Part shown: in pieces, positions 8,423 through 17,034 of the stretch
How the letters are laid out: every line of letters starts with the position of its first letter
Numbering within the stretch: position 1 is the stretch's first letter
From: Mycobacterium fragae
GTDB taxonomy: Bacteria; Actinomycetota; Actinomycetes; Mycobacteriales; Mycobacteriaceae
Assembly (NCBI RefSeq): GCF_002102185.1
Contig: NZ_LQOW01000014.1
Coordinates: 62,001 to 126,000, forward strand
DNA: 64,000 nt
Direction: 5' to 3'
The notes under the pieces: model-generated
Told to the model about the DNA's origin: nothing
Seen by the model: only the letters and a program-made list of their open reading frames with translations
Database searches by the model: none
Translations under genes and position numbers: made by a program

Positions 8423-9085
8423 GTGACCACCGCACAGGCTCGTCGCTCCCGCGGGCGCCCGCCGGTCCCGCTCGACCGGATTGTTGACAGGGCGCTACAG
8501 ATCGTGGACGAGGAAGGCGCGGACGCGTTGTCTATGAGAACGCTTGCGCAGCGGCTGGAGTCGGGGACGGCCACTCTCTATCGCCACTTCGCCAACCGGA
8601 GCGAAGTGATCGCGCGGGTCGTGGACCGCGTGTTCGGCGAGGTGGAATTCAGCGCCGAAGAGCTCGCCGCCAAGGGGTGGCAGCGAGCGTGCGAGTCGTT
8701 CGCGCGGGCGATGTTCGAGGTGTTTCGCCGCCACCCCAACCTGACGCCGCTGCTGAGCGAGCAGGCGCCAATCGGCCCTAACGCGATGGCACAGCGCGAA
8801 CGATTGTTAGCGCTCCTGCTCGACAACGGGTTCACACCGCAGCTCGCAGCGCGCTCATATGCGACCCTGGCCCGCTATGTATTGGGCTTCGCTCTCCAGC
8901 TCGCCGGTCATGAATTCGACGACGCGAAGCTGGCCAACTACTTTGACACGCTGGACCCGCGGGCGTTTCCCGCGACCCTCACCGTGGCCGACTACCTACC
9001 CGTGCCGCTGGAGGAAGAATTCGCGCTCGGACTCGAGCTGATACTCGACGGCCTCGCCAAGATGCGCCGCAGCGCAAGGCGATAG
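8423..9085 (+). CDS. TetR-family transcriptional regulator
   Basis: A 220-residue regulator with an N-terminal RSRGRPPV tail, a helix-turn-helix at about 15-65 (IVDRALQIVDEEGADALSMR, then QRLESGTATLYRHFANRSEV) and a TetR_C-type ligand domain. The GTG start has no ribosome-binding site but sits six bases after a -10 element, consistent with a leaderless transcript. It is divergent from the FDOR/amidohydrolase pair, which it probably represses. Confidence 0.85.
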   Translation: MTTAQARRSRGRPPVPLDRIVDRALQIVDEEGADALSMRTLAQRLESGTATLYRHFANRSEVIARVVDRVFGEVEFSAEELAAKGWQRACESFARAMFEVFRRHPNLTPLLSEQAPIGPNAMAQRERLLALLLDNGFTPQLAARSYATLARYVLGFALQLAGHEFDDAKLANYFDTLDPRAFPATLTVADYLPVPLEEEFALGLELILDGLAKMRRSARR

Positions 9086-9110
9086 CGCACACGCATGCTT
9101 GCTCCTAAGG

Positions 9111-9656
9111 TCACGGTTGACCTGCGCCGATCGGACGCGGAGGGTCGACCTCATTGTCCGGCGCGATCAGGTCGAGCTGCCACCAGTCCACGTCGTGCCA
9201 CGCACCGAGCTTCCATCCGACGCGCCGGTACCGGCCCACTCGCCGGAAGCCGAACGCCTCATGTAGCGCGTTGCTGGCTTCGTTGGGTTGAGTGATGCCG
9301 CCGAACGCTCGCCGGAAACCACGCTCCGCGAGGCGCCGCAGCAACTCGCCGTAGAGCATTCGCCCGCCGCCGGAGCGCAGCCCACCCTGCGCGAGGTAGA
9401 CGCTTGTCTCGACCGACCACTGATACGCGGCCCGCGGATTGAACTGGTGCGCATAGGCGTAACCGGTTACGTTATCGTTGACCTCGAGCACCAACCATTC
9501 GTGGGTCGCGCGGGCGGCGAGGATGCGCTCCGCCATTTCCTCGACCGTCGGCACGTCCGTCTCAAACGTGATCGGCGTGTCCAGTACATAGGGACGATAG
9601 ATTTCGACGCACGCCGCGGCATCGGCGGCGGTCGCAGGTCGGACGTGTGCCGGCAT
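9111..9656 (-). CDS. GNAT acetyltransferase, phosphinothricin/methionine-sulfone type
   Basis: A 181-residue GNAT protein close to the PAT/MnaT group, which N-acetylates amino-acid analogues with acetyl-CoA. It shows RPATAADAAACVEIYRPYVL at the N-terminus, the paired-aromatic block GYAYAHQFNPRAAYQWSVE near 65-85, the acetyl-CoA loop region GGLRSGGGRMLYGELL near 100, and NEASNALHEAFGF near 130. It overlaps the upstream aldo/keto reductase by one base, forming a two-gene leftward unit. A xenobiotic or toxic amino-acid detoxification role is inferred. Confidence 0.82.
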   Translation of the reverse strand: MPAHVRPATAADAAACVEIYRPYVLDTPITFETDVPTVEEMAERILAARATHEWLVLEVNDNVTGYAYAHQFNPRAAYQWSVETSVYLAQGGLRSGGGRMLYGELLRRLAERGFRRAFGGITQPNEASNALHEAFGFRRVGRYRRVGWKLGAWHDVDWWQLDLIAPDNEVDPPRPIGAGQP

Positions 9657-10513
9657 CAGGCAGCGACGGCGTTGAGCTGCTCGCGGGTATCGTCGTCGAG
9701 TTCGATCGAGGCGACGGCTAGGTTCTCCTCAAGATGCCGCACCGACGAAGTTCCTGGAATCAGCAGCACATTCGGCGCCACTCCCAGCGTCCAGGCCAGC
9801 GCGATCTGCACCGGGGTACAACCGAGCCGCTCGGCGGCCTGTTGCACCGACTCGTTGCCCAACACCGGGTTCGGTTTTATGAAAGCCGATCCCAGTGGGA
9901 AGAACGGCACGAACGCGATCCCGCGCGCTGAGCACTCCTCTAGCACCGGGGCCGACGAGCGGTTGGCCAGGTTGAAAGCATTTTGCACACAGGCGATCTC
10001 GGTGTGCTCTAGCGCATGGAGCAGATGATCGAGCGTGACCTCACTGAGCCCGACGTCGCCGATCAGACCTTCGTCACGCGCGTCGATCAGGACCGAAAGC
10101 TGGTCCTCGAATAGCTGATTCGGGCCTTCGCTATCCATCAGCCGGAGGTTGACCACAGCCAGTTGGTCGACACCGAGGGTGTGCAGATTGGCCTCGATGT
10201 CGCGTCGCAACTCGGCGGGCTCCGACATCGGCAGCCAGGCCCCCGCGTCGTCGCGGCGTCCGCCGACCTTGCTGACCAACGCGAGGTTCTCCGGATAGGG
10301 ATACAGCGCCTCGCGGATCAGCTCGTTGGCGACCTCCGGCCCGTAGAACTGAGCGGTGTCGATGTGGTTGACGCCGAGATCGACGGCGCGCCGCAACACG
10401 GCCAGCGCTTCGTCGCGGTCGCGCGGCGGCCCCATTACCCCGGGACCAGGCAGTTGCATTGCGCCGAAGCCGATGCGGGCGACGCTAAACCGGCCAAGCG
10501 GAAACGAATCCAT
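9656..10513 (-). CDS. Aldo/keto reductase
   Basis: A 285-residue NADPH-dependent AKR TIM barrel. The catalytic set is visible: Asp in HIDTAQFYG, Tyr in the same FYGPEVANELI segment, and Lys in LALVSKVGG. C-terminal IPGTSSVRHLEENLAV is the cofactor-binding block. The ATG at 10513 lies six bases downstream of TAGCCT (10525-10520), so the transcript is probably leaderless. It is divergent from the MDR oxidoreductase with only 22 bp between them. The physiological carbonyl substrate is unknown. Confidence 0.88.
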   Translation of the reverse strand: MDSFPLGRFSVARIGFGAMQLPGPGVMGPPRDRDEALAVLRRAVDLGVNHIDTAQFYGPEVANELIREALYPYPENLALVSKVGGRRDDAGAWLPMSEPAELRRDIEANLHTLGVDQLAVVNLRLMDSEGPNQLFEDQLSVLIDARDEGLIGDVGLSEVTLDHLLHALEHTEIACVQNAFNLANRSSAPVLEECSARGIAFVPFFPLGSAFIKPNPVLGNESVQQAAERLGCTPVQIALAWTLGVAPNVLLIPGTSSVRHLEENLAVASIELDDDTREQLNAVAA

Positions 10514-10535
10514 GGCATGAGGCTAGCGTCGAATC
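10514..10535. promoter_or_regulatory. 22-bp divergent promoter with overlapping -10 boxes
   Basis: The forward -10 TAGCGT (10524-10529) and the reverse -10 TAGCCT (10525-10520) overlap, sharing the CTAG at 10523-10526. Each lies exactly six bases from the start codon of its gene (ATG 10536 forward, ATG 10513 reverse). Both genes therefore look leaderless, and each -35 region falls inside the other gene's coding sequence. Confidence 0.6.
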
Positions 10536-11534
10536 ATGGACAGCTTTCACGCGCTGGTCGCGCACCAAGACGAGGATCGGATCACCACCGCCGTCGAGAC
10601 ACTGAACGCGTCGGATCTGCCGCCCGGCGACGTGACGATCCGGGTGCTGTATTCCAGCCTCAACTTCAAAGACGCGCTGGCGCTGACCCCCGGCGGCGGC
10701 GTGGTGCGCAACTATCCCGTCGTCCCCGGCATCGACCTGACCGGCGAAGTCGTCGAGTCGCAGTCACCGGATTTCGCGGTCGGCGACAGCGTGCTCGCCC
10801 ACGGCTACCAGATCGGCACCGGCCATCACGGCGGCTATGCGGAATACGCCCGGCTGCCCGCCGATCAGGTGGTACCCCTCGGCACACTGAGTCCCCATGA
10901 CGCCGCGGCGATCGGCACCGCGGGCTTCACCGCGGCGATGAGCGTCCAAGCGCTCGTCGACTGGGGCGTCTCGACCGATGCCGGACCCGTCGTGGTGACC
11001 GGCGCGACCGGCGGTGTCGGCTCGATCAGCGTGGACCTGCTCGCCGGCGCCGGCTACCAAGTGGTGGCGTCAACAGGCAAGCCCGAAGCAACAGAACGGC
11101 TGAAAAGCCTTGGCGCCACTGATGTTATCGGCAGGCTGCCCGCCGACCCGGACGCCAAGCCGCGGCCGCTGGCCAAGGCGCGATGGGCCGCGGGCGTCGA
11201 CTGCGTGGGCGGGGCGACGCTGGCCGATGTGCTCAGCGCCATCGACTACGGTGGCGCGGTGGCCTGTAGCGGGCTGACCGGCGGCGCCGCGCTGCACACC
11301 ACGGTGATGCCGTTCATCCTGCGCGGCGTCGCGTTGCTCGGCATGGACTCCGTCCAGATGCCCATCGGTCCGCGCAGGAAACTGTGGGCGCGGTTGGGCG
11401 ATTCGTTGCGTCCGCGTCACCTCGCGGCGATCACCACCGACGTCGACGTGAGAGACGTGGTCGGTGTGCTCGACCAGTTGCGCGACGGGGCCTTCTCGGG
11501 CCGGGCCGTGGTGCGGGTCGCGGGCGGCTTCTGA
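10536..11534 (+). CDS. YhdH/AcuI-type MDR oxidoreductase (acrylyl-CoA reductase-like)
   Basis: A 332-residue medium-chain dehydrogenase/reductase without zinc ligands. It shows the family blocks YSSLNFKDALALTPGGGVVR near 40, PGIDLTGEVVESQ near 65, and the NADPH-binding loop VTGATGGVGSISVDLLAGAGY near 153. AcuI/YhdH enzymes reduce acrylyl-CoA to propionyl-CoA or act on related enones. It is followed after 32 bp by fadB4, which has its own apparent -10. Confidence 0.85.
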   Translation: MDSFHALVAHQDEDRITTAVETLNASDLPPGDVTIRVLYSSLNFKDALALTPGGGVVRNYPVVPGIDLTGEVVESQSPDFAVGDSVLAHGYQIGTGHHGGYAEYARLPADQVVPLGTLSPHDAAAIGTAGFTAAMSVQALVDWGVSTDAGPVVVTGATGGVGSISVDLLAGAGYQVVASTGKPEATERLKSLGATDVIGRLPADPDAKPRPLAKARWAAGVDCVGGATLADVLSAIDYGGAVACSGLTGGAALHTTVMPFILRGVALLGMDSVQMPIGPRRKLWARLGDSLRPRHLAAITTDVDVRDVVGVLDQLRDGAFSGRAVVRVAGGF

Positions 11535-11566
11535 GCGTTCCGCGGCCGCCAGTAGGCTCTTTTGGC

Positions 11567-12541
11567 ATGCGCGCAGCTGTGTTGACTCGACTCGAAGGTC
11601 CGGACGCGGTCGAGGTGCGCGAGGTCGACGAACCCACAAGTGACGGCATCGTTGTCGAGGTGCATGCCGCGGGGGCGGCGTTCCCGGATGCGTTGCTCAC
11701 CCGCGGCCTCTACCAATACCGGCCGGACCCACCGTTCGTGCTGGGCGCCGAGATCGCCGGCGTGGTTCGATCCGCGCCGAACGGTGCGCCCGTCCGCTCC
11801 GGCGACCGGGTTGTCGGACTGACGATGCTCACGGGCGGTATGGCCGAGGTCGCGGTGCTCACGCCCGAGCGAGTGTTCAAGCTGCCGGACAACGTCAGCT
11901 TCACGGCAGGCGCCGGTCTGCTGTTCAACGACTTGACGGTGTACTTCGCGCTGACCGTCCGCGGCCGGCTGCAGTCGGGCGAGACGGTGCTGGTGCACGG
12001 AGCAGCGGGCGGGATCGGTACGTCGACGCTGCGGCTGGCGCCGGTGCTCGGGGCATCCCGCGTCATCGCGGTGGTCAGCACGGAGGACAAGGCCGAGATC
12101 GCCACGGCGGCCGGTGCGACGGACGTCGTGCTGGCCGACGGGTTCAAGGACGCGGTGAAAGGATTGACCGACGGCCGTGGGGTGGATCTCGTTGTCGATC
12201 CCGTCGGAGGCGACCGGTTCACCGACTCACTGCGCTCGCTGGCGCCAGGGGGGCGACTGCTGGTAATCGGCTTCACCGGCGGTGAAATACCCACCGTGAA
12301 AGTAAACCGCCTGCTGCTCAACAACATTGACGTCGTGGGTGTTGGCTGGGGCGCGTGGACCGGGACACATCCCAACGCGCTGGCCGAGCAATGGGCCGGA
12401 CTCGAGCGGCTACTCACTTCCGGGCGACTGCCCCCTCCGGAGCCCGTGGTCTATCCGCTGGAGGAGGCCGCCGCCGCCATCGCATCGCTGGAGAATCGCA
12501 CCGCCAAAGGAAAAGTCGTCGTACGCGTGCGCGACACATAA
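11567..12541 (+). CDS. fadB4: Quinone-oxidoreductase-type MDR enzyme, FadB4 (Rv3141-like)
   Basis: A 324-residue NADPH:quinone-reductase-family MDR protein that closely matches, from memory, M. tuberculosis FadB4: MRAAVLTRLEGPDAVEVREV at the start, FVLGAEIAGVV, the nucleotide loop HGAAGGIGTSTLRLA near 142 and RLLLNNIDVVGVGWGAWTG. No zinc ligands are apparent. I chose ATG 11567 because TAGGCT (11553-11558) lies eight bases before it and because the upstream reading frame is unlike protein. In M. tuberculosis the gene also lies just before the nuo region, supporting synteny. The name implies beta-oxidation, but enone reduction is the better-supported chemistry. Confidence 0.9.
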   Translation: MRAAVLTRLEGPDAVEVREVDEPTSDGIVVEVHAAGAAFPDALLTRGLYQYRPDPPFVLGAEIAGVVRSAPNGAPVRSGDRVVGLTMLTGGMAEVAVLTPERVFKLPDNVSFTAGAGLLFNDLTVYFALTVRGRLQSGETVLVHGAAGGIGTSTLRLAPVLGASRVIAVVSTEDKAEIATAAGATDVVLADGFKDAVKGLTDGRGVDLVVDPVGGDRFTDSLRSLAPGGRLLVIGFTGGEIPTVKVNRLLLNNIDVVGVGWGAWTGTHPNALAEQWAGLERLLTSGRLPPPEPVVYPLEEAAAAIASLENRTAKGKVVVRVRDT

Positions 12542-12602
12542 CCGGCTGCGACGACACGCCGCGACGGTGCGCAACGGATTAAGTCTGGGCGCAGAGCCGC
12601 TC

Positions 12603-12637
12603 TTGTGCCGCACCATAACAAAAAGTAATGTCACTTT
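12603..12637 (+). promoter_or_regulatory. Promoter and palindrome of the eight-gene catabolic operon
   Basis: TTGTGC (12603-12608), a 17-bp spacer and TAATGT (12626-12631) form a good promoter upstream of the operon. The imperfect palindrome AAAGTAATGTCACTTT (12622-12637) covers the -10, with its outer five base pairs perfect. It is a plausible operator for the TetR encoded within the operon (17034-17654). Confidence 0.55.
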
Positions 12638-12669
12638 CAGTTTTGCTGGTCTGCAACCTGGGAGCCCCG

Positions 12670-13758
12670 ATGGAATCGTTTGTCCACCTGCGGAAAGGCA
12701 AGACGCCGCGTCGCCTGCATGCTGATCTGGACGGCCTGAAGGACGACGAGCTTGGCCGTGGCGGGTTCACCGGCCGAACCGCCAACATGTACCGCCGCCA
12801 CGACCCCACCGCCTACCGCTCGACGGGTCCGCTGCGCCCCATCGATGTGCTGGCCGGCGAGCTCAAGCCCAGTGATGCCACCGATGCCGACGGCGGCCCG
12901 CTGCTGCTGTTCGCCAATCCCGACTGCCGCATCTCGCTGTCCCGCCGCACCGAGCCGATGCCGTTCTACATCCGCCACGTCGACGGCGACCTGCTGTGTT
13001 TCGTGCACGCCGGCGCAGGCCTGCTGCAGACGGAGTTCGGGCCGCTGTCCTACCGCGAGGGCGACTGGGTGTATTTGCCGAAGGCGACGACGTGGCGGCA
13101 GCTGCCGGATCGCGAGACGACGCTGCTGATGATCGAGGCCACCGACGAGTTCCGTGTGCCACCGCCGGGCGCGCTGGGCCGGCACTTTCCGTTCGACCCG
13201 TCGCAGGCAACCATTCCCGAGCCGCAGCCGCTCGACGACGAGCGCGACGAGTACGAGGTCAGGCTGGTGCACGAGGGCGGCCCGACAACGCTGTTCTACC
13301 AACACAATCCGCTTGATGTTGAAGGCTGGCGCGGGGACAACTTCGCGTTCACCTTCAACATCGCCGACTACAACGTGATCACCTCCGACAGTGTCCACCT
13401 GCCGCCGACCGTGCATCTGGTCATGCAGGCCACCGGCGTCTACGTGATGAACTTCCTGCCGAGGCCGGCGGAAACGGTGCCGGGCACCGAACGCACCCCG
13501 TGGTATCACCGCAATGTCGACTACGACGAGATCGCCTTCTTCCACGGCGGTTCGCTCTACGGCATCCCTCTGCCGCCGGGCCTGATCTCCCATGCACCGC
13601 AGGGTGTGCACCACGGTGCTCCGGAGAAGGCGCGCGAGCGGGCCCGCCGCAAGTTCGACGAGCACTCCCGAGTCGACTGGCAGGTGATCGCCATCGACAC
13701 CCGCCGCAGGCTCACGCCGTCGGCCGAGGTGCTGGCCCATGACCTGGGGCAGCACTGA
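12670..13758 (+). CDS. Homogentisate 1,2-dioxygenase-like cupin protein
   Basis: A 362-residue protein of the homogentisate dioxygenase fold, which cleaves a hydroquinone-type ring with Fe(II) and O2. The C-terminal metal-site region is recognisable: WYHRNVDYDEIAFFHGG near 275, with a His followed by Asp/Glu, then HAPQGVHHGAPE near 305. In human HGD the Glu is six residues after the His; here the residue at +6 is Asp and +7 is Glu, so the site is similar but not identical and the substrate may differ. I chose ATG 12670 (MESFVHLRKG) because GGGAGC precedes it; the extra upstream 14 codons look non-coding. It is first in an operon with a hydrolase, CoA transferase and HMG-CoA lyase. Confidence 0.75.
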   Translation: MESFVHLRKGKTPRRLHADLDGLKDDELGRGGFTGRTANMYRRHDPTAYRSTGPLRPIDVLAGELKPSDATDADGGPLLLFANPDCRISLSRRTEPMPFYIRHVDGDLLCFVHAGAGLLQTEFGPLSYREGDWVYLPKATTWRQLPDRETTLLMIEATDEFRVPPPGALGRHFPFDPSQATIPEPQPLDDERDEYEVRLVHEGGPTTLFYQHNPLDVEGWRGDNFAFTFNIADYNVITSDSVHLPPTVHLVMQATGVYVMNFLPRPAETVPGTERTPWYHRNVDYDEIAFFHGGSLYGIPLPPGLISHAPQGVHHGAPEKARERARRKFDEHSRVDWQVIAIDTRRRLTPSAEVLAHDLGQH

Positions 13759-13760
13759 TC

Positions 13761-14939
13761 ATGGCCCGGTACGAATACGACCGCATCCCGTATCTCGTTG
13801 CGTTCCAGAACAATTCCGTTGTCCGTGACGTCTACGGCGGGTTGGCCGAGATCACCGTGCTGGAGAGCTACCTGCTCAAGCCGAAAGACCGCCCGTCGGA
13901 CACCGTGATCGTGTTCATGCACCCGATCGGCGGCGGCGCCTACCTGCCGATGATCAACGCGCTGGGCCGGGCCGGACACCACGTCATCTACTGCAACAGC
14001 CGGTTCCGCGGCACCGACTCGGCCCTGCTGATGGAGAAGGTGGTCGAGGATCTCGGCGAGTGCATCAAGGACGCCAAAAAGCGGCTGGGCTATCAGAAGG
14101 TGGTGCTGGCCGGCTGGAGCGGCGGCGGTTCGCTGTCGGTGTTCTATCAGCAACAGGCCCAGCACCCCACGGTCACGTCGAGCCCGTCGGGCGACGGGCC
14201 CGACATCACCCAGCTCGATCTGCCCGCCGCCGACGGCATCATGCTGCTGGCCGCGCACATCAGCCGGCACGGCACCCTGACCGAATGGCTGGACGCGTCC
14301 ATCCTCGACGAATCCGACCCCTCCAAGCGGGATCCCGAACTGGACCTCTACAACCCGGACAACCCCAACCAACCGCCCTACAGCGAGGAATTCCTGGCCC
14401 GCTACCGGCAAGCCCAGATCGACCGCAACCGTCGCATCACCGCCTGGGTCAAGGGCAAGCTGGCCGAGCTGAAGGCTGCCGGGCGACCGAACGACGAGTT
14501 CTGTTTCGTCGTGCACGGCACCATGGCCGACCCGCGGTGGCTGGACCCGCGGGTCGATCCCAACGAACGCACACCGGGAACCTGCTATCTGGGTGATCCT
14601 CAAGTGGTGAACATGAGCCCAGTCGGGCTGGCCCGGTTTTGCACCCTGCGCAGCTGGCTGTCGCAATGGAGCTACGACGACGCCAACGGCGACGGGGTGA
14701 ACTGCGGACGCGACATCGCCGTGCCGACGCTGGTGATCGGCAACCTGGCCGACGACGCCTGCACACCCAGCCACACCCGGCGGCTTTTCGAGGCGATCGG
14801 CCATCCTGACAAGGAGATGCACGAAATTCCAGGCGCCACACACTATTACGCGGGGCCAGACCAGCGCGACAAGCTGCGCCAGGCCGTCGACATCGTCACC
14901 GACTGGCTGGTGCGCCACGAATTCGCGGAGCCCCATTGA
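13761..14939 (+). CDS. Alpha/beta hydrolase of unknown substrate
   Basis: A 392-residue alpha/beta hydrolase. The oxyanion-side strand VIVFMHPIGGGAYLPMI lies near 52-68, the nucleophile elbow GWSGGG with Ser near 118, a probable acid in VIGNLADDACTPSH near 330, and the catalytic His in GATHYYAG near 358. An insertion of roughly 100 residues between elbow and acid (starting TEWLDASILDESD) forms a large cap. It begins two bases after the dioxygenase stop and overlaps the CoA-transferase start. By position it may hydrolyse the ring-cleavage product or an ester entering the pathway, which is inference. Confidence 0.8.
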   Translation: MARYEYDRIPYLVAFQNNSVVRDVYGGLAEITVLESYLLKPKDRPSDTVIVFMHPIGGGAYLPMINALGRAGHHVIYCNSRFRGTDSALLMEKVVEDLGECIKDAKKRLGYQKVVLAGWSGGGSLSVFYQQQAQHPTVTSSPSGDGPDITQLDLPAADGIMLLAAHISRHGTLTEWLDASILDESDPSKRDPELDLYNPDNPNQPPYSEEFLARYRQAQIDRNRRITAWVKGKLAELKAAGRPNDEFCFVVHGTMADPRWLDPRVDPNERTPGTCYLGDPQVVNMSPVGLARFCTLRSWLSQWSYDDANGDGVNCGRDIAVPTLVIGNLADDACTPSHTRRLFEAIGHPDKEMHEIPGATHYYAGPDQRDKLRQAVDIVTDWLVRHEFAEPH

Positions 14940-16141
14940 CCGCCACCGGCGCGCTGGACGGTATCCGGGTGCTCGAGCTGGGCACCCTGATCGCCGGGCC
15001 GTTTGCCGGCCGACTGCTCGCCGATATGGGCGCCGACGTCATCAAGGTGGAACCGCCCGGCGCGCCGGACCCGTTGCGCACCTGGGGCCAGGCCGAGCTC
15101 GACGGGCACCACGTCTTCTGGACCGTACACGCGCGCAACAAAAGGGCCATCACCCTCGACCTGCGCAGGCCCCGCGGCCGGGAGCTGTTCCTTGATCTCG
15201 TCGAGAAATCCGACATCGTGGTGGAGAACTTCCGTCCGGGCACACTGGAGAAGTGGGACCTGGGCTACGACGTGCTCAGCCAACGCAATTCGGGCATCAT
15301 CCTGGTTCGGGTGTCGGGTTACGGGCAGACCGGACCCGACGCGCACAAAGCCGGCTACGCCTCGGTGGCCGAGGCGGCCAGCGGGCTGCGACACCTCAAC
15401 GGTTTCCCCGGCGGGCCGCCGCCGCGGCTGGCGTTATCGCTGGGCGACAGCCTGGCCGGCATGTTCGGCGCCCAGGGCGCCCTGGCCGCACTCTATCGTC
15501 GCAGCGTCACCGGCCACGGACAGGTGGTGGATGTCGCGCTGACCGAATCGTGTTTGGCCGTCCTGGAATCCACGATCCCCGACTACGACGTCGGCGGCGT
15601 GGTGCGCGGACCGTCGGGCACACGGTTGGAGGGTATTGCGCCGTCCAACATCTACCGCAGCGCAGACGGCTCCTGGGTGGTGATCGCCGCCAACCAAGAC
15701 ACGGTGTTCGCGCGGCTGTGTCAGGCGATGGGCCGCCCCGAATTGGCCAGCGACGACCGGTTTTCCACGCACGGCGCCCGCGGCCGCAACCAGGACGAGC
15801 TCGACAAGATCATCGGGGCCTGGGCCGCCGAGCGGCAACCCGGGGAGATCATCGAAACACTGTCCGCCGCAGGCGTGATCGCGGGACCGATCAACACGGT
15901 CGCCGAGGTGGTCAACGACCCCCAGCTGCGGGCCCGCGGAATGCTGGCCGAACACTACGACGAGCGGATCGGCCGGACGGTGCTCGGACCGGGCATCGTG
16001 CCGGTGCTCTCGGAATCTCCGGGCACCGTTCGCGCCGCCGGCCCGGCACGGCCGGGACAGCACAATGACGACGTCTATATCGGGCTGCTTGGCAAGACCG
16101 CCGAAGAGCTCGAAGAGTTGCGCACCGAGGGGGTGCTATGA
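14936..16141 (+). CDS. CaiB/BaiF (class III) CoA transferase
   Basis: A 401-residue family III CoA transferase that moves CoA between carboxylic acids without ATP. The N-terminal signature VLELGTLIAGPFAGRLLADM and IKVEPPGAPDPLR and the NKRAITLDL block are clear. VSGYGQTGPDAHKAGYASV precedes the region of the catalytic Asp. The start is a TTG at 14936 overlapping the hydrolase TGA (TTGA), and its own stop overlaps the HMG-CoA-lyase start (ATGA). It probably converts the pathway's free acid into the CoA ester used by the next enzymes. Confidence 0.87.
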   Translation: MTATGALDGIRVLELGTLIAGPFAGRLLADMGADVIKVEPPGAPDPLRTWGQAELDGHHVFWTVHARNKRAITLDLRRPRGRELFLDLVEKSDIVVENFRPGTLEKWDLGYDVLSQRNSGIILVRVSGYGQTGPDAHKAGYASVAEAASGLRHLNGFPGGPPPRLALSLGDSLAGMFGAQGALAALYRRSVTGHGQVVDVALTESCLAVLESTIPDYDVGGVVRGPSGTRLEGIAPSNIYRSADGSWVVIAANQDTVFARLCQAMGRPELASDDRFSTHGARGRNQDELDKIIGAWAAERQPGEIIETLSAAGVIAGPINTVAEVVNDPQLRARGMLAEHYDERIGRTVLGPGIVPVLSESPGTVRAAGPARPGQHNDDVYIGLLGKTAEELEELRTEGVL

Positions 16142-17034
16142 CCGAGCACGTTGATATTCGTGAGGTGTCGCTGCGCGACGGGCTGCAGATCGAGAAGCCA
16201 ATCCCGTTGTCGGCCAAGCTGGAACTGCTGGCCGCGGTGGCTGCCACCGGGGTGCGTGAGGTGGAGGCGACGGCCTTCGTTTCGCCGTCGAAGGTGCCCT
16301 CGATGGCCGATGCCGCAGAACTCTCCGCCGAGCTGCACAACTACCCCGACATCGAGTTCTCCGCTTTGGTGGCCAGCCCAAACGGTGCCAAACGTGCGGT
16401 CGCCGCGGGGCTGCGCTCGATCGAGTACGTGGTGTCGCCCAGCGACGCATTCAGCAACGCCAACGTCGGACGCAGCAGCGCGGAGGCCACCGACCAGATC
16501 CACGAGATCGTCACGATTGCGCACGACAGCGACGCGGCTGTCGAGGTGATCGTTGCTACCGCGTGGGATTGCCCGTTCGAGGGGCCCACGCCGCCGCAGC
16601 GAGTTCTCGACATCGCAACTGCGGCACGCGATCAGGGCGTCGACCGGTTCTCGATCGCGGACACCATCGGTACCACCACCCCACGCCGGGTCAGTTCGCT
16701 GATCGAACAGCTGCGACCGGTGATCGGCGACATGCCGTTGGGCGGGCATTTCCACAACACCCGCGGCGCCGGGCTGGCCAGCGCCTACGCCGCGGTGAGC
16801 TCCGGCGTCACCCGGCTGGATGCCTCGGTCGGCGGGCTGGGCGGTTGCCCGTTTGCACCGGGCGCCACCGGCAACATCGCCACCGAGGACCTGGTGTACC
16901 TGCTGCGTGACAGCGACATCGATGTCGATGTCGACCTGCAGGCCGCTATCGCCGCGGCGGAAGTTGCGAAATCGGTTGTCGGCCATGATCTGCCGAGCGC
17001 TCTGCTGCGCGCCGGCGACCGGATGCACAACTGA
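16138..17034 (+). CDS. Hydroxymethylglutaryl-CoA lyase-like aldolase
   Basis: A 298-residue DRE-TIM metallolyase of the HMG-CoA-lyase group. It has the substrate/metal block EVSLRDGLQIE near 10, a metal-binding pair in GGHFHNTRGAG near 201, and the active-site cysteine loop GLGGCPFAPGATGN near 235-248. The classic reaction splits 3-hydroxy-3-methylglutaryl-CoA into acetyl-CoA and acetoacetate; relatives cleave other tertiary 3-hydroxyacyl-CoAs. Because it sits with a ring-opening dioxygenase and a CoA transferase rather than leucine-pathway carboxylase genes, a non-leucine substrate is quite possible. Confidence 0.88.
   Translation: MTEHVDIREVSLRDGLQIEKPIPLSAKLELLAAVAATGVREVEATAFVSPSKVPSMADAAELSAELHNYPDIEFSALVASPNGAKRAVAAGLRSIEYVVSPSDAFSNANVGRSSAEATDQIHEIVTIAHDSDAAVEVIVATAWDCPFEGPTPPQRVLDIATAARDQGVDRFSIADTIGTTTPRRVSSLIEQLRPVIGDMPLGGHFHNTRGAGLASAYAAVSSGVTRLDASVGGLGGCPFAPGATGNIATEDLVYLLRDSDIDVDVDLQAAIAAAEVAKSVVGHDLPSALLRAGDRMHN

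Noticed and set aside
13557-14936. 459-codon minus-strand frame opposite the alpha/beta hydrolase
   Set aside because: Shadow frame; Val/Gly/Gln-rich with no motifs, while the plus strand has the nucleophile elbow and operon overlaps.
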